64,000 bases of DNA from Salininema proteolyticum (GCF_042685645.1 NZ_JBHUNX010000001.1:3348001-3412000), one strand, 5' to 3'; positions 42,999 through 52,452 are shown, counted from the first letter of the stretch. Notes: generated from the sequence alone by a model not told the origin. Made by a program: numbers and translations.

Positions 42999-43709
42999 GT
43001 GAAGTCGTTGCGAGGGCAGAAGATCGCCGTGACAGGCGGGGCCGGCGGCATCGGATTCGCCGTGGCCGAAGCCGCCGTCGCGAGGGGCGCTTCGACGGTG
43101 CTCCTGGGGCGCACCGAGTCCGCACTCGACGAGGCTGTGGAACGGCTGGGGCCGAGTGCCTCCCTCCTCGCCGTCGACGTCACCGACGCCGGTGCCGTCG
43201 CGGAGGCCTTCGCCGCGATCGGGCCGCTCGACCACCTCGCCGCCTGCGCGTACGAGAGCTACGCCGGGCCGTTCGCCGAGCTCGACCGCGAGCGCGTCCG
43301 ATCCTTCGTCGAGACCAAGCTGTGGGGCCAGTACAACTGCGCGGCCTCCGCCCTGCCGCACTTGTCCCCCACCGGTTCCGTCGTGCTGTTCTCCGGTTTC
43401 CTCAACCGCAGGGGCAAGCCGGGCACCGTCCCCTTCGCCATCGCCAACGGAGCGGTCGAGGGGCTGGTGCGCGGCCTCGCGCTGGACATCGCCCCGGTGC
43501 GCGCCAACGCGGTGAGCCCCGGGCAGATCGACACCTTCGCCGACCGGATGTCCCCCGAACGGCACGAAGAGTACCTCGCGGAGGCGGCCGGCGCGAACGC
43601 GCTCGGGCGGCCCGGCACCCCCGCCGAAGCCGCGCACGCGGCCCTGTTCCTCATGGAGAACTCCCACATGACCGGCGCCGTCGTCGACGTCGACGGCGCG
43701 CGCCTCTGA
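42999..43709 (+). CDS. SDR-fold protein lacking the catalytic Tyr/Lys
   Basis: A 236-residue short-chain dehydrogenase-like protein. The dinucleotide motif TGGAGGIGFA and the later NAVSPGQIDT block are present, with Ser in LFSGFL. Where most SDRs have YxxxK, this one reads PFAIANGA, so Tyr is Phe and Lys is Asn. It is likely a non-classical SDR (isomerase, reductase with another mechanism, or scaffold). Start GTG 42999 has GAGAGG upstream. It lies 15 nt before the flavoprotein oxidase gene and is probably co-transcribed with it. Confidence 0.85.
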   Translation: MKSLRGQKIAVTGGAGGIGFAVAEAAVARGASTVLLGRTESALDEAVERLGPSASLLAVDVTDAGAVAEAFAAIGPLDHLAACAYESYAGPFAELDRERVRSFVETKLWGQYNCAASALPHLSPTGSVVLFSGFLNRRGKPGTVPFAIANGAVEGLVRGLALDIAPVRANAVSPGQIDTFADRMSPERHEEYLAEAAGANALGRPGTPAEAAHAALFLMENSHMTGAVVDVDGARL

Positions 43710-43723
43710 AGCAAAGGATCGCT

Positions 43724-45166
43724 ATGACCGAACAGTCCACCCTCGGCCTGCTCGCCGGGGACCTCGCCTCTCTCGTCGGAGCGGAGAACCTGGACGTCTC
43801 CGAGTCCGGCGGGCACGTCCTGGGCCCCGACACGGGCATGTACGGCCCCCGGCGGGTTCCGGTGCGGGTGCGCCCGAGCCGGGCCGGCCAGGTTCCGGAG
43901 ATCCTGCGGACGATCGCCGACTCCGGGACCGGGCTGCGCGTCCACCCCTACAGCACGGGCTTCAACTGGGGCCTGGGCTCCAAGGAGCCGGCCCGCGACG
44001 ACGTCGCCGCCCTGGACCTGTCGGGTCTGGACCGGGTGCGGGACCTGAACGCCGAGCGCGGCTGGGCCGTGGTCGAGCCGGGCGTAACCCAGGGCGTGCT
44101 CTCCACGATGCTGGAGGGCACCGACCGGATGGCCAATGTGACGGTGGCGTCGGCCCACACGAGTTTCCTCGGCAACGCGCTGGACCGCGGCGTGGGGCTG
44201 CGCTCTCAGCGCACGGAGGACGTCCTCGGTCTGGAGGTCGTCCTGCCCGACGGGCGCACCGTCCGGGTCGGCTGGTGGCCGGGCACGTCCACGGCCTCCC
44301 CCTATCCGCACGGGCTGGGGCCCTCGACGCTGGGGCTGTTCGCCCAGTCCGACTACGGGATCGTGACGGCCGCGGCGATCCGGCTGCTGCCCCGCCCCGA
44401 GGAGGTCCGGCTGCTGGCCTTCCACTTCGAGGCCGAGTCGCTGGGCGGGGTGACCGAGCTGCTGCACTACTGGGTCTCGCAGGGCTATACGCGCTCGGTC
44501 CCGAAGCTGTACGACCCGCCGGCCGCCGCGCCCTACGGCTGCCCGGAGGGACGGTACCTGCTGCACGTGTGCGTCGACGGGTCCCTGCCGCTGGTGGAGG
44601 CGACGGTGCGCACGATGGTCGCGCAGGCGCGCGAGTCCGACCTCTGCACCGACGTCGTCGACGGGCGGGAGAAGGAGCACGACGAACTGTCGCTCCTGGT
44701 GGAGAGGGCCTACGGCGGCGATCCGGACGTGGAGGACACTATCTTCCGCCGCAAGGTGAGGACCACGTACGACCGCATGGACGCCGAGGTCGGCTTCCTG
44801 CTGTTCCTCCCCCTGGTGCCCTTCACCGCCGAGGACGTGCTGCGGGCCGAGCGGCTCCTGGGCGAGGTCCGCGAGGAGTTCGGGCTGCGCTGCGGGTCGA
44901 CCCTGCACCCGCTGGACTCGGAGATCATCGACTACGTCGTGAATGTGCGGTTCCCCCGCACGGAAGAGGGGGCGCGGACGGCGCACCGGGCGCTCGACGC
45001 CCTGCACAAGAGGTTCGGCGATGCCGGATACATGCCCTACAGGCTGGACGTCGGACACGCCGGCGAGAGTGCGCGCTACGCCCCGAGCCCGGAGGCGGCC
45101 GACCTGGCCCGCGGGCTCAAAGATCACCTCGATCCGGCCGGAGTCATCGCTCCGGGACGTTACTGA
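43724..45166 (+). CDS. FAD-dependent oxidase of the VAO / 4-cresol-hydroxylase type
   Basis: A 480-residue flavoprotein of the PCMH/VAO family. The FAD-binding N-domain shows VHPYSTGFNWGLGS and a second block VTVASAHTSFLGNALDRG; the C-terminal cap fits vanillyl-alcohol oxidase and 4-cresol dehydrogenase relatives, which oxidise para-substituted phenols. AAAGGAT precedes the ATG. It follows the SDR gene and is convergent with an AraC gene, with a terminator between. Substrate is unknown. Confidence 0.86.
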   Translation: MTEQSTLGLLAGDLASLVGAENLDVSESGGHVLGPDTGMYGPRRVPVRVRPSRAGQVPEILRTIADSGTGLRVHPYSTGFNWGLGSKEPARDDVAALDLSGLDRVRDLNAERGWAVVEPGVTQGVLSTMLEGTDRMANVTVASAHTSFLGNALDRGVGLRSQRTEDVLGLEVVLPDGRTVRVGWWPGTSTASPYPHGLGPSTLGLFAQSDYGIVTAAAIRLLPRPEEVRLLAFHFEAESLGGVTELLHYWVSQGYTRSVPKLYDPPAAAPYGCPEGRYLLHVCVDGSLPLVEATVRTMVAQARESDLCTDVVDGREKEHDELSLLVERAYGGDPDVEDTIFRRKVRTTYDRMDAEVGFLLFLPLVPFTAEDVLRAERLLGEVREEFGLRCGSTLHPLDSEIIDYVVNVRFPRTEEGARTAHRALDALHKRFGDAGYMPYRLDVGHAGESARYAPSPEAADLARGLKDHLDPAGVIAPGRY

Positions 45167-45188
45167 CGCGGAGGATCGGGTGTCGGAG

Positions 45189-45226
45189 AGCGGCGGACGG
45201 TCTGATCGCGCGGGCCGTCCGCCGCT
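45189..45226. terminator. Bidirectional terminator between convergent genes
   Basis: Arms AGCGGCGGACGG (45189-45200) and CCGTCCGCCGCT (45215-45226), extended by GAG/CTC pairing, between the VAO-type gene and the convergent AraC gene. Confidence 0.8.
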
Positions 45227-45235
45227 TCTCGCCGT

Positions 45236-46198
45236 CTAAGGGGCCACTGCTCCCGCCAGGTCCCGCGTTCCCGGGACTGCGACGGCCTCGCCGGCCCGCA
45301 GCGCGGCGGGCGTTATTCCGTAGTGTTCGCGGAAGATCCGCGTGAAGTAGGAGGGGTTCCAGAAACCCCACTCCCGCGCTATGCGGGCTATGGTCTGGTG
45401 TCTCTTCCTCTCGTTCTGGAGGTCCGCGAGGCAGCGGGCCAGCCGCCGGTCGCGTATCCACTTGCTGGGGCTCTGCCCCTGCTCCTTGAACAGCTTCTGC
45501 ACGTAGCGGGCCGAGACGTTGTGCGCCGTGGCCAGCTGTCCGATGGACAGGTTGGGGTCGTCGAGGCGGTCCTGGGCCCACGCCTTCATCCGCTGCAGCG
45601 TCTGGGCGCGGACCTTCATCTGGTACTCCTTGCAGTGCGCGAAGTCGCTCTGCAGCAGCACCGCCATGAGCTCGACGCAGTGGTAGCCGTACTGGACGGA
45701 CGCCGACTCGCAGAGCGTCGCGACGCTCTCGGCGAAGGAGACGACCTGGGCGCGGAAGCGGTCCGGCCGGCCGCCCTCCTGCCAGCTACGCGCGACGAGC
45801 GATCCGACTCCGCACGGCTCTATGCCGATCGAGGAGTAGGGAATGGAGAAAAGGGTGATGGACGCGTTGTCCATGGCGAACAGTTCATAGGAGTCGCGCC
45901 GCACGGCGGACACGATCTCTCCGCTGTGGAGGATCGCGGTGTTGCCCGCCTGCGACAGCGACATGCGGCCCGAGCGCACGACCCAGAAGTCGACGAGCTC
46001 GGACTCCGACCCGGGAGCGGGCCGGTTGGAGGCGGCGGCCTCGGTGTGCCGCAGCCGGATCTCCGTGATCGACGCGGTGCCGAGACGGATGGTGTTGTGG
46101 GAGAAAGTGTCCTGGTCCGACACTTCCCCCGCCAGTGTGAACAGGGAGCACTCTCGGCGCCTCCCCGGGAAGGCCGTCGGGGTGTACAACCTTGTCAT
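45236..46198 (-). CDS. AraC family transcriptional regulator
   Basis: A 320-residue regulator. The N-terminal half (1-200) is a cupin-like AraC ligand-binding domain; the C-terminal ~105 residues hold the two AraC helix-turn-helix motifs (SIGQLATAHNVSARYVQKLF and IARIAREWGFWNPSYFTRIF). AAGGAGAGG precedes the ATG. It is divergent from the flavin reductase gene across 346 bp that carry a nested inverted repeat and TATAGT box, so it is the likely local regulator of the redox island. Confidence 0.9.
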   Translation of the reverse strand: MTRLYTPTAFPGRRRECSLFTLAGEVSDQDTFSHNTIRLGTASITEIRLRHTEAAASNRPAPGSESELVDFWVVRSGRMSLSQAGNTAILHSGEIVSAVRRDSYELFAMDNASITLFSIPYSSIGIEPCGVGSLVARSWQEGGRPDRFRAQVVSFAESVATLCESASVQYGYHCVELMAVLLQSDFAHCKEYQMKVRAQTLQRMKAWAQDRLDDPNLSIGQLATAHNVSARYVQKLFKEQGQSPSKWIRDRRLARCLADLQNERKRHQTIARIAREWGFWNPSYFTRIFREHYGITPAALRAGEAVAVPGTRDLAGAVAP

Positions 46199-46380
46199 TA
46201 GAACCTCTCCTTGAGCCGGACCGCGTTCGCTTCCGGAACAATTCCTGAGAATGAGTTGAGAACGCGATCGCGGTAGGTGTCACTAAGGTCGATCAATTCT
46301 CTCCCCGGCGGAAAAGGAGCCGGGCCACCTGATCGTGACCCGTGGGCAACTGGCCTGCAGCCCAGGTATTCCCCTTCTCT

Positions 46381-46428
46381 CTTGGGTATTCGTGAAGAAC
46401 CGAGGGGGTTCGCAATCCCAAGTATAGT
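46381..46428 (+). promoter_or_regulatory. Nested inverted repeat and -10 box upstream of flavin reductase
   Basis: CTTGGG (46381-46386) pairs with CCCAAG (46417-46422); inside it GAACC (46397-46401) pairs with GGTTC (46407-46411). TATAGT (46423-46428) follows at once. The arrangement suits an activator or repressor site over the promoter of the 46545 operon, possibly the AraC site. Confidence 0.55.
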
Positions 46429-46544
46429 GGTTCGCTTCTGTCATGGCCAGAACAAGCGCGCGGGCCTAAGTTTAAATTCGCGAAAAGATCTCGCATTGGG
46501 GGAGAGAATCCCCTTCCACCCTGATCCGAAGGACACCGAGCACC

Positions 46545-47042
46545 ATGGACCACGATCAGCGTCTCGTCATGCGCCAGTTCGCCACCGGCGTGTGCGTAGC
46601 CTCGATACACGACCCCGGGCCCGTCGACTCCCCGCACGACGCCGTCACCGTCAACTCGGTGACCTCGTTGTCGCTGGACCCGCCCCTGATGTCGCTCTGC
46701 CTCCGCCACGACTCCCGCTTCCTCGACGGACTCCGCCGCGCCGGCGGGTGGGCACTGTCCATTCTCTCCTCCCGCCACGCCGATCTCGCACTGGCGCTGG
46801 CCAAGGACAAGGACGCCCGCTCCGAGGCCGTCGCCGCCATGGAGGGGACGCCCGGCCGGACGACCGGCGCCCTCGTCCTGGACGGCCCCGGCTGGATCGA
46901 GTGCGAGCTCGAACAGACCCTGGCCCTCGGCGACCACACCATGGCCGTCGGCCGCGTCGTCGCCGCCGGCGTCCGCGAAGAGGAGGACCCGCTGGTCTTC
47001 CTCGAAGGGCGCTTCCGCCGCGTCGCGGAGGCGGTCGCATGA
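46545..47042 (+). CDS. Flavin reductase family protein
   Basis: A 165-residue protein with the flavin reductase/HpaC fold: RQFATGVCVASI, the FMN-binding TVNSVTSLSLDPPLMSLCL block and GDHTMAVGRVVAAG near the C terminus. It would supply reduced flavin to a two-component monooxygenase, most likely the one at 49719. Its stop overlaps the next ATG (ATGA), so it is coupled to the FAD/NAD(P) oxidoreductase. Confidence 0.9.
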   Translation: MDHDQRLVMRQFATGVCVASIHDPGPVDSPHDAVTVNSVTSLSLDPPLMSLCLRHDSRFLDGLRRAGGWALSILSSRHADLALALAKDKDARSEAVAAMEGTPGRTTGALVLDGPGWIECELEQTLALGDHTMAVGRVVAAGVREEEDPLVFLEGRFRRVAEAVA

Positions 47043-48568
47043 GGATCGCCGTCGTGGGGGCCGGCGCCTCGGCCGTCTGCCTGCTGACCGCCCTGGCCGA
47101 CAAGGAGGTCGCCGGGGCGAACGTGACCGTCTTCGACCCCGCCGAACACCCGTGGCGCGGGCGCCCGTACCGCGAGGACGGCCCCGAGATCCGCGTCAAC
47201 GCCCCGCCCCGCGAGATGACCGTCCGCAAGGGCGAACCCGACCACTTCACCGCGTGGACGAAGCACGAGGCCACCTCCGCGCAACTGGCCGAGTGGACCG
47301 ACCCCTTCACCGGAGACCTCTTCCCCACCAGGGAGTTCTACGGCCGCTACCTGGCGGCGTCCGCCGCCGAGGCCGCCGACCGCCTGCGCCGCATAGGCGG
47401 AGAGGTCGTCATGCGCCGCGACGCGGTCGTCTCGGCCACGCGCACGCCCAACCAGATCGTCCTCCAGACCGGGAAGGGGCTGCACCTGGGCTTCGACTAC
47501 GGCGTCCTGGCTCCGGGCGTGGGAACGCCGTCCGACCACTACCGCCTCTCCGGGGAGGCCGGCTTCATCGCCGACCCCTACCCCGTCGTGCGGCGCCTCC
47601 GCGGGCTCGACCCCGAGCTCGCCGTCGCCGTCCTCGGCAGCGGCCTGACCGCCGTCGACACCGTCACCGCCCTGCGCGCCCAGGGGCACCGGGGACCGGT
47701 CTCCCTGGTGTCGCGGCACGGCGTCCTGCCCGCCGTTCGCCAGAAGTACGGCCCGCACGACCTGAAGTACTTCACTGTCGACTACCTGAGGAAGCGCGCC
47801 GCCGACCGCGAGCGCCTGACGATCGAAGAACTGACCGAACTCATGCGCCGCGAGCTGGAGGCCGCCGGGGCCGACCTCTCCGGGCTCGGCGACGAGTTCG
47901 CCTCCGTCGCCGCCGAGTCGCCGTCCGAACGGCTCCGCCGCCAGCTGTCGCTGGTGGACAGTACCGACCCGGGCCTGCGCATCCTGCAGCAGGCGGTCCC
48001 CGAGACCGGCCCGGACCTGTGGCCGCACCTGCCCGAGAAGGACAAGGAGTCGGTCGTGGGAGTCCACCACCGCACCCTCATGAGCCTGTGCTGCCCCATG
48101 GTCCCCGGACACGCCGCCGCCCTGGTCGAGATGGTCAACGGCGGACAGCTCTCCATCGTGCGCGGAGTCCTCGACGTCCGCCCCGCGGACGGGGGGTTCA
48201 CCGTGGAGGCCGAAGGGCTCTCCTTCACCGCCGACGTCGTCGTCAACGCAGTCAGCGCCCCGCGCCACCGGATACCCGCCCTGGCCGCCCCGCTGGTGGA
48301 GTCGCTGCTCAAGGCCGGGACCGCCCGGAGCCACGCCTACGGCGGCCTGGCGATCGAGGCGACCTCCAGCCGCGTCGAGGGCCCCGACGGCCCCGACTGG
48401 CGCCTGTACGTCCTCGGCGACCTGGCCGCCGGCTCCCTCTTCTTCACCTTCGGCGTGCCCTCCCTGGTCGACCGGGCCGTGGACATCGCCGAGGCCATCG
48501 ACTGCCACAGCGCCCACGACCGGTCCGCCCGCCCGGCCGCGCCCCCGATCGCCCGCACCGCGACATGA
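47039..48568 (+). CDS. FAD/NAD(P)-binding oxidoreductase (HI0933/ lysine-N-oxygenase-like)
   Basis: A 509-residue flavoprotein with an N-terminal GAGASAV dinucleotide-binding loop, AVLGSGLTAVDTVTAL as a second NAD(P) site (near 196-212) and a C-terminal strand pair VLGDLAAGS. The plan fits the FAD/NAD(P)-binding domain family (COG4529 type) with putative hydroxylase or oxidoreductase members. It overlaps the flavin reductase gene by 4 nt and precedes the aldolase gene by 11 nt. Substrate unknown. Confidence 0.85.
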   Translation: MRIAVVGAGASAVCLLTALADKEVAGANVTVFDPAEHPWRGRPYREDGPEIRVNAPPREMTVRKGEPDHFTAWTKHEATSAQLAEWTDPFTGDLFPTREFYGRYLAASAAEAADRLRRIGGEVVMRRDAVVSATRTPNQIVLQTGKGLHLGFDYGVLAPGVGTPSDHYRLSGEAGFIADPYPVVRRLRGLDPELAVAVLGSGLTAVDTVTALRAQGHRGPVSLVSRHGVLPAVRQKYGPHDLKYFTVDYLRKRAADRERLTIEELTELMRRELEAAGADLSGLGDEFASVAAESPSERLRRQLSLVDSTDPGLRILQQAVPETGPDLWPHLPEKDKESVVGVHHRTLMSLCCPMVPGHAAALVEMVNGGQLSIVRGVLDVRPADGGFTVEAEGLSFTADVVVNAVSAPRHRIPALAAPLVESLLKAGTARSHAYGGLAIEATSSRVEGPDGPDWRLYVLGDLAAGSLFFTFGVPSLVDRAVDIAEAIDCHSAHDRSARPAAPPIARTAT

Positions 48569-48579
48569 AAGGACCCGCA

Positions 48580-49491
48580 ATGGAACACAGCACGCAGGAG
48601 ACCCGCCTCCCCGCACGGGGAGCGCCCGGAGAGCACGGTTCCCGGACGCCGGGGATCCCGGCACAGCGCACGCCCGAACCCGTCGAGAACGGCGTAACCG
48701 GCCACCGCGCCCACCTGTCCGACCACGAGACCGGCCTGCCACTGCCGAAACGGCCCGTCTTCGACGACGTCGAGGACGAACGCCGCCACCGCAAACAGCG
48801 CCTGGCCGCAGCCATGCGCCTGTTCGGAAAGTTCGGCTACGCCGAAGGCATCTCCGGACACCTCTCCGTGCGCGACCCCGAGTACCCCGACCGCTTCTGG
48901 GTCAACCCCTTCGGCCGCTCCTTCGCCATGGTCCGCGTCGCCGACCTGATCTGCGTCGACCCCGACGGGAAGGTCGTCGAAGGGGACGGACTCGTCAACC
49001 CCTCCGCCTTCGTCATCCACTACCACATCCACGAACAGCGCCCCGAAGTCGAGGCCGTCGCCCACGGGCACACGACCTACGCCCGCGCGCTCGGCGTCGC
49101 CGGAAGGCTCCTCGAACCGGTCGACCAGGAGGCCGCCGCCTTCCACGGCGACCAAGTGCTCTTCGACCGCTACGACGGCCCGGCGGTGGACTACGACATG
49201 GGCCGGACCATCGCCGAGCACCTCGGCGGCAACCGCGCCCTCCTGCTCTCCCACCACGGCCTGATCACCGTCGGCGGCTCCATCGACGAGGCCGCCCACT
49301 GGTACTTCACCTACGAGTCCAGCGCCCAGGTCCAGGTCCTCGCCTCCCAGGCCGGCGGCGTCAACGCCATGACCGCCGACGAGGCCCGCAAGGCCAAGGA
49401 CGGGTTCGGCAACCCCCACCTCGGGTGGTTCTCCTTCCAGCCGCTGTGGGAGGAGATCATCGCCGAACAGCCCGACCTGCTCGAAGAATAG
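48580..49491 (+). CDS. Class II aldolase/adducin family protein
   Basis: A 303-residue protein whose first ~60 residues are an unrelated Pro/His-rich extension. The aldolase domain shows HGH (EAVAHGHTTYARA), HHG (LLLSHHGLITVG) and IHYHIH metal-site histidines. The extension to the standard ~240-residue family domain is unusual. Such proteins cleave or form C-C bonds of hydroxy-ketones, or decarboxylate. AAAGGA precedes the ATG; it is the third gene of the operon. Confidence 0.88.
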   Translation: MEHSTQETRLPARGAPGEHGSRTPGIPAQRTPEPVENGVTGHRAHLSDHETGLPLPKRPVFDDVEDERRHRKQRLAAAMRLFGKFGYAEGISGHLSVRDPEYPDRFWVNPFGRSFAMVRVADLICVDPDGKVVEGDGLVNPSAFVIHYHIHEQRPEVEAVAHGHTTYARALGVAGRLLEPVDQEAAAFHGDQVLFDRYDGPAVDYDMGRTIAEHLGGNRALLLSHHGLITVGGSIDEAAHWYFTYESSAQVQVLASQAGGVNAMTADEARKAKDGFGNPHLGWFSFQPLWEEIIAEQPDLLEE

Positions 49492-49496
49492 ACGCA

Positions 49497-49532
49497 CGGG
49501 CGGCCCGTTCGCGAAATCAACAGGGCCGCCCG
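49497..49532 (+). terminator. Hairpin after aldolase gene
   Basis: Arms CGGGCGGCCC (49497-49506) and GGGCCGCCCG (49523-49532) with a 16-nt loop, 5 nt past the stop, and a CCCCTTT tail. It may attenuate transcription into the following monooxygenase gene. Confidence 0.6.
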
Positions 49533-49718
49533 CCCCTTTCAACAGCCCCTTCCAGCGCGTACGCGAACGCAACAGACCCCGTGCCATTTCTCAACACCGC
49601 GCCGTCCCGGGAGCGGATACCGTTCAAACCGATCGTTCACGGCCCTCACGCCGCACTCCGCCACCTCCTACCCGGGACGGGAGTGCGCCCAGGGGCACCG
49701 AACAGAAAGCGACCACCC

Positions 49719-50942
49719 GTGTCTGACACAGCGACCGACACCGAGACCCCGCACTACGGCGAGCCGCCCCGCGACGCCTCGGAGATCCTGAAGCGCGCCA
49801 AGGCCCTCGCCCCCTGGCTGCGCGAGCAGTCCGACCGCATCGAACAGAACCGGCGCCTCCCCGGAGACGTCGTCGAGGCCCTGCGCGACACCGGAGTCTT
49901 CCGCATGGCCTTCCCCGCCTCCTGGGGCGGGCCCGACTTGACCTCCCCCGAGCAGACCGAGGTCGTCGAGGCGCTCGCCTACGGCGACCCCTCGGCCGGC
50001 TGGTGCGCCATGATCGGCATGGACACCGGCATCTACGCCTCCTACCTCGACGAGGCCACCGCCAAGGAGATGTTCGCCGACCAGGACCAGATCACCGCCG
50101 GGCTCATCCTGCCCGCGGGGAAGGCCGAGCGCGTCCCCGGCGGCTACCGGCTCACCGGACGCTGGCGCTTCGGCTCCGGCGTCACCCACGCCGAGTGGGT
50201 GATCGGCGGGGCGCTCGTCTACCGCGACGGCGAGAAGGAGCCGAGCCCGACCGGCGGCCCCGCCCACTGGCGGCAGTTCTTCATGCCGCACGAGCAGGTC
50301 GAGATCATCGACACCTGGACCACCACCGGACTGGCCGGATCGGGTTCGTGCGACTACACCGTCCGGGACCTCTTCGTCCCCGAGGCGCGCTCCTTCCGCC
50401 TCTCGGAACCGCTGAGCCGCAAGGGCCCCCAATCGCTGCCGGACGCGGTGCTGCGCAACATGCCCGGCGTCCCGCTGGGCCTCGCCCGCGCCGCGCTCGA
50501 CCACTTCCGGGAGGCCGCCTCGCAGCGGACCATCCCCGGCTCCGGCGAGCGCTGGTCCGACAACTACCGCATGCAGTTCGCGCTCGGCGAGCTGGAGATG
50601 CGCTACAAGTCGATCCGCCACGCCGTCTACGGCCACCTGGACCGGCAGTGGGAGCGCCTCTCCTCCGTCGAGGACCTCGACGACCTCGCCCCCGACGAGC
50701 GCGTCGAGGGCTCCCTGATCCGCCTGCACGCCTTCCGCGAGGCACGCGCGATCGTCACCCGCGTCTACGACCTCCTCGCCTCCTCCGCGATCTACCGGCC
50801 CAACCCGGTCGACCGGTGGCTGCGAGACGCCACGACCATGTGCCAGCACATCGTCACCCAGGACCCGTTCATCCAGTCCGCCGGGGCGCACCTGCTGGGG
50901 GGACGGCCCGAGTTCCCCTACAGCCTCGGCATCGTCGACTAG
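49719..50942 (+). CDS. Flavin-dependent monooxygenase, acyl-CoA-dehydrogenase fold
   Basis: A 407-residue acyl-CoA-dehydrogenase-fold protein of the two-component monooxygenase branch (HsaA, HpaC2-type). Visible blocks are MAFPASWGGPDLT, YGDPSAGWCAMIG (flavin contact) and RLTGRWRFGSGVTHAEW; the catalytic acyl-CoA Glu is not seen, consistent with a hydroxylase. It starts at GTG with GAAAG upstream. With the flavin reductase at 46545 it could hydroxylate a phenolic compound. Confidence 0.85.
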   Translation: MSDTATDTETPHYGEPPRDASEILKRAKALAPWLREQSDRIEQNRRLPGDVVEALRDTGVFRMAFPASWGGPDLTSPEQTEVVEALAYGDPSAGWCAMIGMDTGIYASYLDEATAKEMFADQDQITAGLILPAGKAERVPGGYRLTGRWRFGSGVTHAEWVIGGALVYRDGEKEPSPTGGPAHWRQFFMPHEQVEIIDTWTTTGLAGSGSCDYTVRDLFVPEARSFRLSEPLSRKGPQSLPDAVLRNMPGVPLGLARAALDHFREAASQRTIPGSGERWSDNYRMQFALGELEMRYKSIRHAVYGHLDRQWERLSSVEDLDDLAPDERVEGSLIRLHAFREARAIVTRVYDLLASSAIYRPNPVDRWLRDATTMCQHIVTQDPFIQSAGAHLLGGRPEFPYSLGIVD

Positions 50943-50957
50943 CAAGGAAAGAAGCCA

Positions 50958-52427
50958 ATGGCCACCGATACCAGACCGGGCCGCGCGGAGCGGCTCGAAG
51001 ACCTCCGAACCAACGACTCGGACGCGAAGCCCAGCTGGGGCTACCGCGTCTGGTTCACGCTCATCGTCGTCTGCGCCGCTTACTCGCTGGACACCCTGGA
51101 CAACATCATGGTCGGCATCGCCGTGCCGCCCATCCAGGCCGACCTGGGCATGTCCACCTCCGCCGTCCAGTGGGTCGTCAGCGCCTACGTGCTGGGATTC
51201 GGAGGGTTCCTCCTCCTGGGAGGCCGCATGGCCGACCTCGTCGGCAAGCGGAAGATTTTCCTCCTGGGCGCCTTCGTGTTCGCCGCGGGCACCTTCACCG
51301 GCGGCATAGCGACCGACGGACTGCTCGTCATCATCGGCCGCTTCGCCATGGGAGCGGGGGCGGCGTTCACCGCTCCGGCGGCCCTGGCGATCATCGTCTC
51401 CCACTTCCCCGAGGGCCCCAACCGCAACAAGGCCCTGGGAATCTACACCTCCCTGGGCGCCTTCGGGTACTCCACCGGCGTCATCCTCGGCGGGCTGCTG
51501 ACCGAACTGGGCTGGCGCTGGACGTTCCTCGCCCCGGTCCCGATCGCCGCGCTGATCATCATCGGCGGTTTCGCCTTCGTCCCCAAGGACGAGCGCAAGC
51601 CGAAGACCGGCTCCTACGACTTCGGCGGCGCGGTCACCATCACCGGCGGCATGCTGCTGGTCGTCTACGCGATCGTGCAAGGCCCCGAGATCGGCTGGGG
51701 CGCCACCGAGGTGCTGACCTCCTTCGGCGTCGGGGCCGCGCTCCTGATCGCCTTCGTCGTCATCGAGAAGAGCGTCGCCCAGCCGCTGCTGCCCCTGCGC
51801 CTGCTGAAGGTCAAGTCCCTGGTGGGCGCGAGCCTCACCGCCGCGGCGATCCTGGGCACCTACATGAGCTACCAGTTCATCGGCGGTCTCTACCTGCAGT
51901 CCTACCTGGGCTGGTCGCCCTTCCAGATGGCCCTGGGATTCCTGCCGGTCGGCCTGTTGATCCTCATGCTGGCCCCGCAGATGGGCAAGGTCATCCCGAA
52001 GGTCGGCCTGCACTGGCTGATGGCCATCGGATTCGCCTGCTACCTGGGCTCCTTCGCGCTGTTCCTGCGGATCGGCACGGACTCGGAGTACTGGACGGTC
52101 GTCTTCCCCAGCATGGTGCTGATCGGCCTGGGCTTCCCCATGGCCTTCGTCTCGGCCAACGTCATGGCCGTCAGCGAGGTCAAGGAGGAGGAGCACGGCG
52201 TCGCCGCCGGCATCCTGCAGACCGGCTACCAGGTCGGCGCGGCCGTCGTCCTCGCCTTCGCCACGGCCGCCATGGCCGGGGCCCACACCTCCGAGGACGC
52301 CTCGGAGACGACCGTGCAGCAGTACCACCAGGGCATGTACGTGGTCGTCGGCGTCGCCGCCGTGACCACCCTCCTGCTGGTAGTCTCCGCACTCCGCAAC
52401 TCCGTCAAGCAGAAGCAGACCTCCTGA
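50958..52427 (+). CDS. MFS drug-efflux-type transporter (DHA2, 14 segments)
   Basis: A 489-residue transporter with about 14 membrane segments. Motif A is GGRMADLVGKRKIF and motif C-like is LGAFGYSTGVILGG. It would move a small molecule, probably the product or substrate of the surrounding pathway, with proton exchange. It begins 15 nt after the monooxygenase stop with AAGGAAAG upstream and is followed 25 nt later by the Old Yellow Enzyme gene. Confidence 0.9.
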   Translation: MATDTRPGRAERLEDLRTNDSDAKPSWGYRVWFTLIVVCAAYSLDTLDNIMVGIAVPPIQADLGMSTSAVQWVVSAYVLGFGGFLLLGGRMADLVGKRKIFLLGAFVFAAGTFTGGIATDGLLVIIGRFAMGAGAAFTAPAALAIIVSHFPEGPNRNKALGIYTSLGAFGYSTGVILGGLLTELGWRWTFLAPVPIAALIIIGGFAFVPKDERKPKTGSYDFGGAVTITGGMLLVVYAIVQGPEIGWGATEVLTSFGVGAALLIAFVVIEKSVAQPLLPLRLLKVKSLVGASLTAAAILGTYMSYQFIGGLYLQSYLGWSPFQMALGFLPVGLLILMLAPQMGKVIPKVGLHWLMAIGFACYLGSFALFLRIGTDSEYWTVVFPSMVLIGLGFPMAFVSANVMAVSEVKEEEHGVAAGILQTGYQVGAAVVLAFATAAMAGAHTSEDASETTVQQYHQGMYVVVGVAAVTTLLLVVSALRNSVKQKQTS

Positions 52428-52452
52428 CCCCACCGTCCGCGGAAAGGACACC

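Noticed and set aside
46556..48742. A 728-codon minus-strand open frame
   Set aside because: It is the mirror of the flavin reductase and FAD/NAD(P) oxidoreductase genes, with low-complexity translation.
47152..49491. A long plus-strand frame running through the oxidoreductase into the aldolase gene
   Set aside because: Only the part from 48580 (aldolase) is coding; the upstream part is an Arg/Pro-rich shadow frame of the oxidoreductase.
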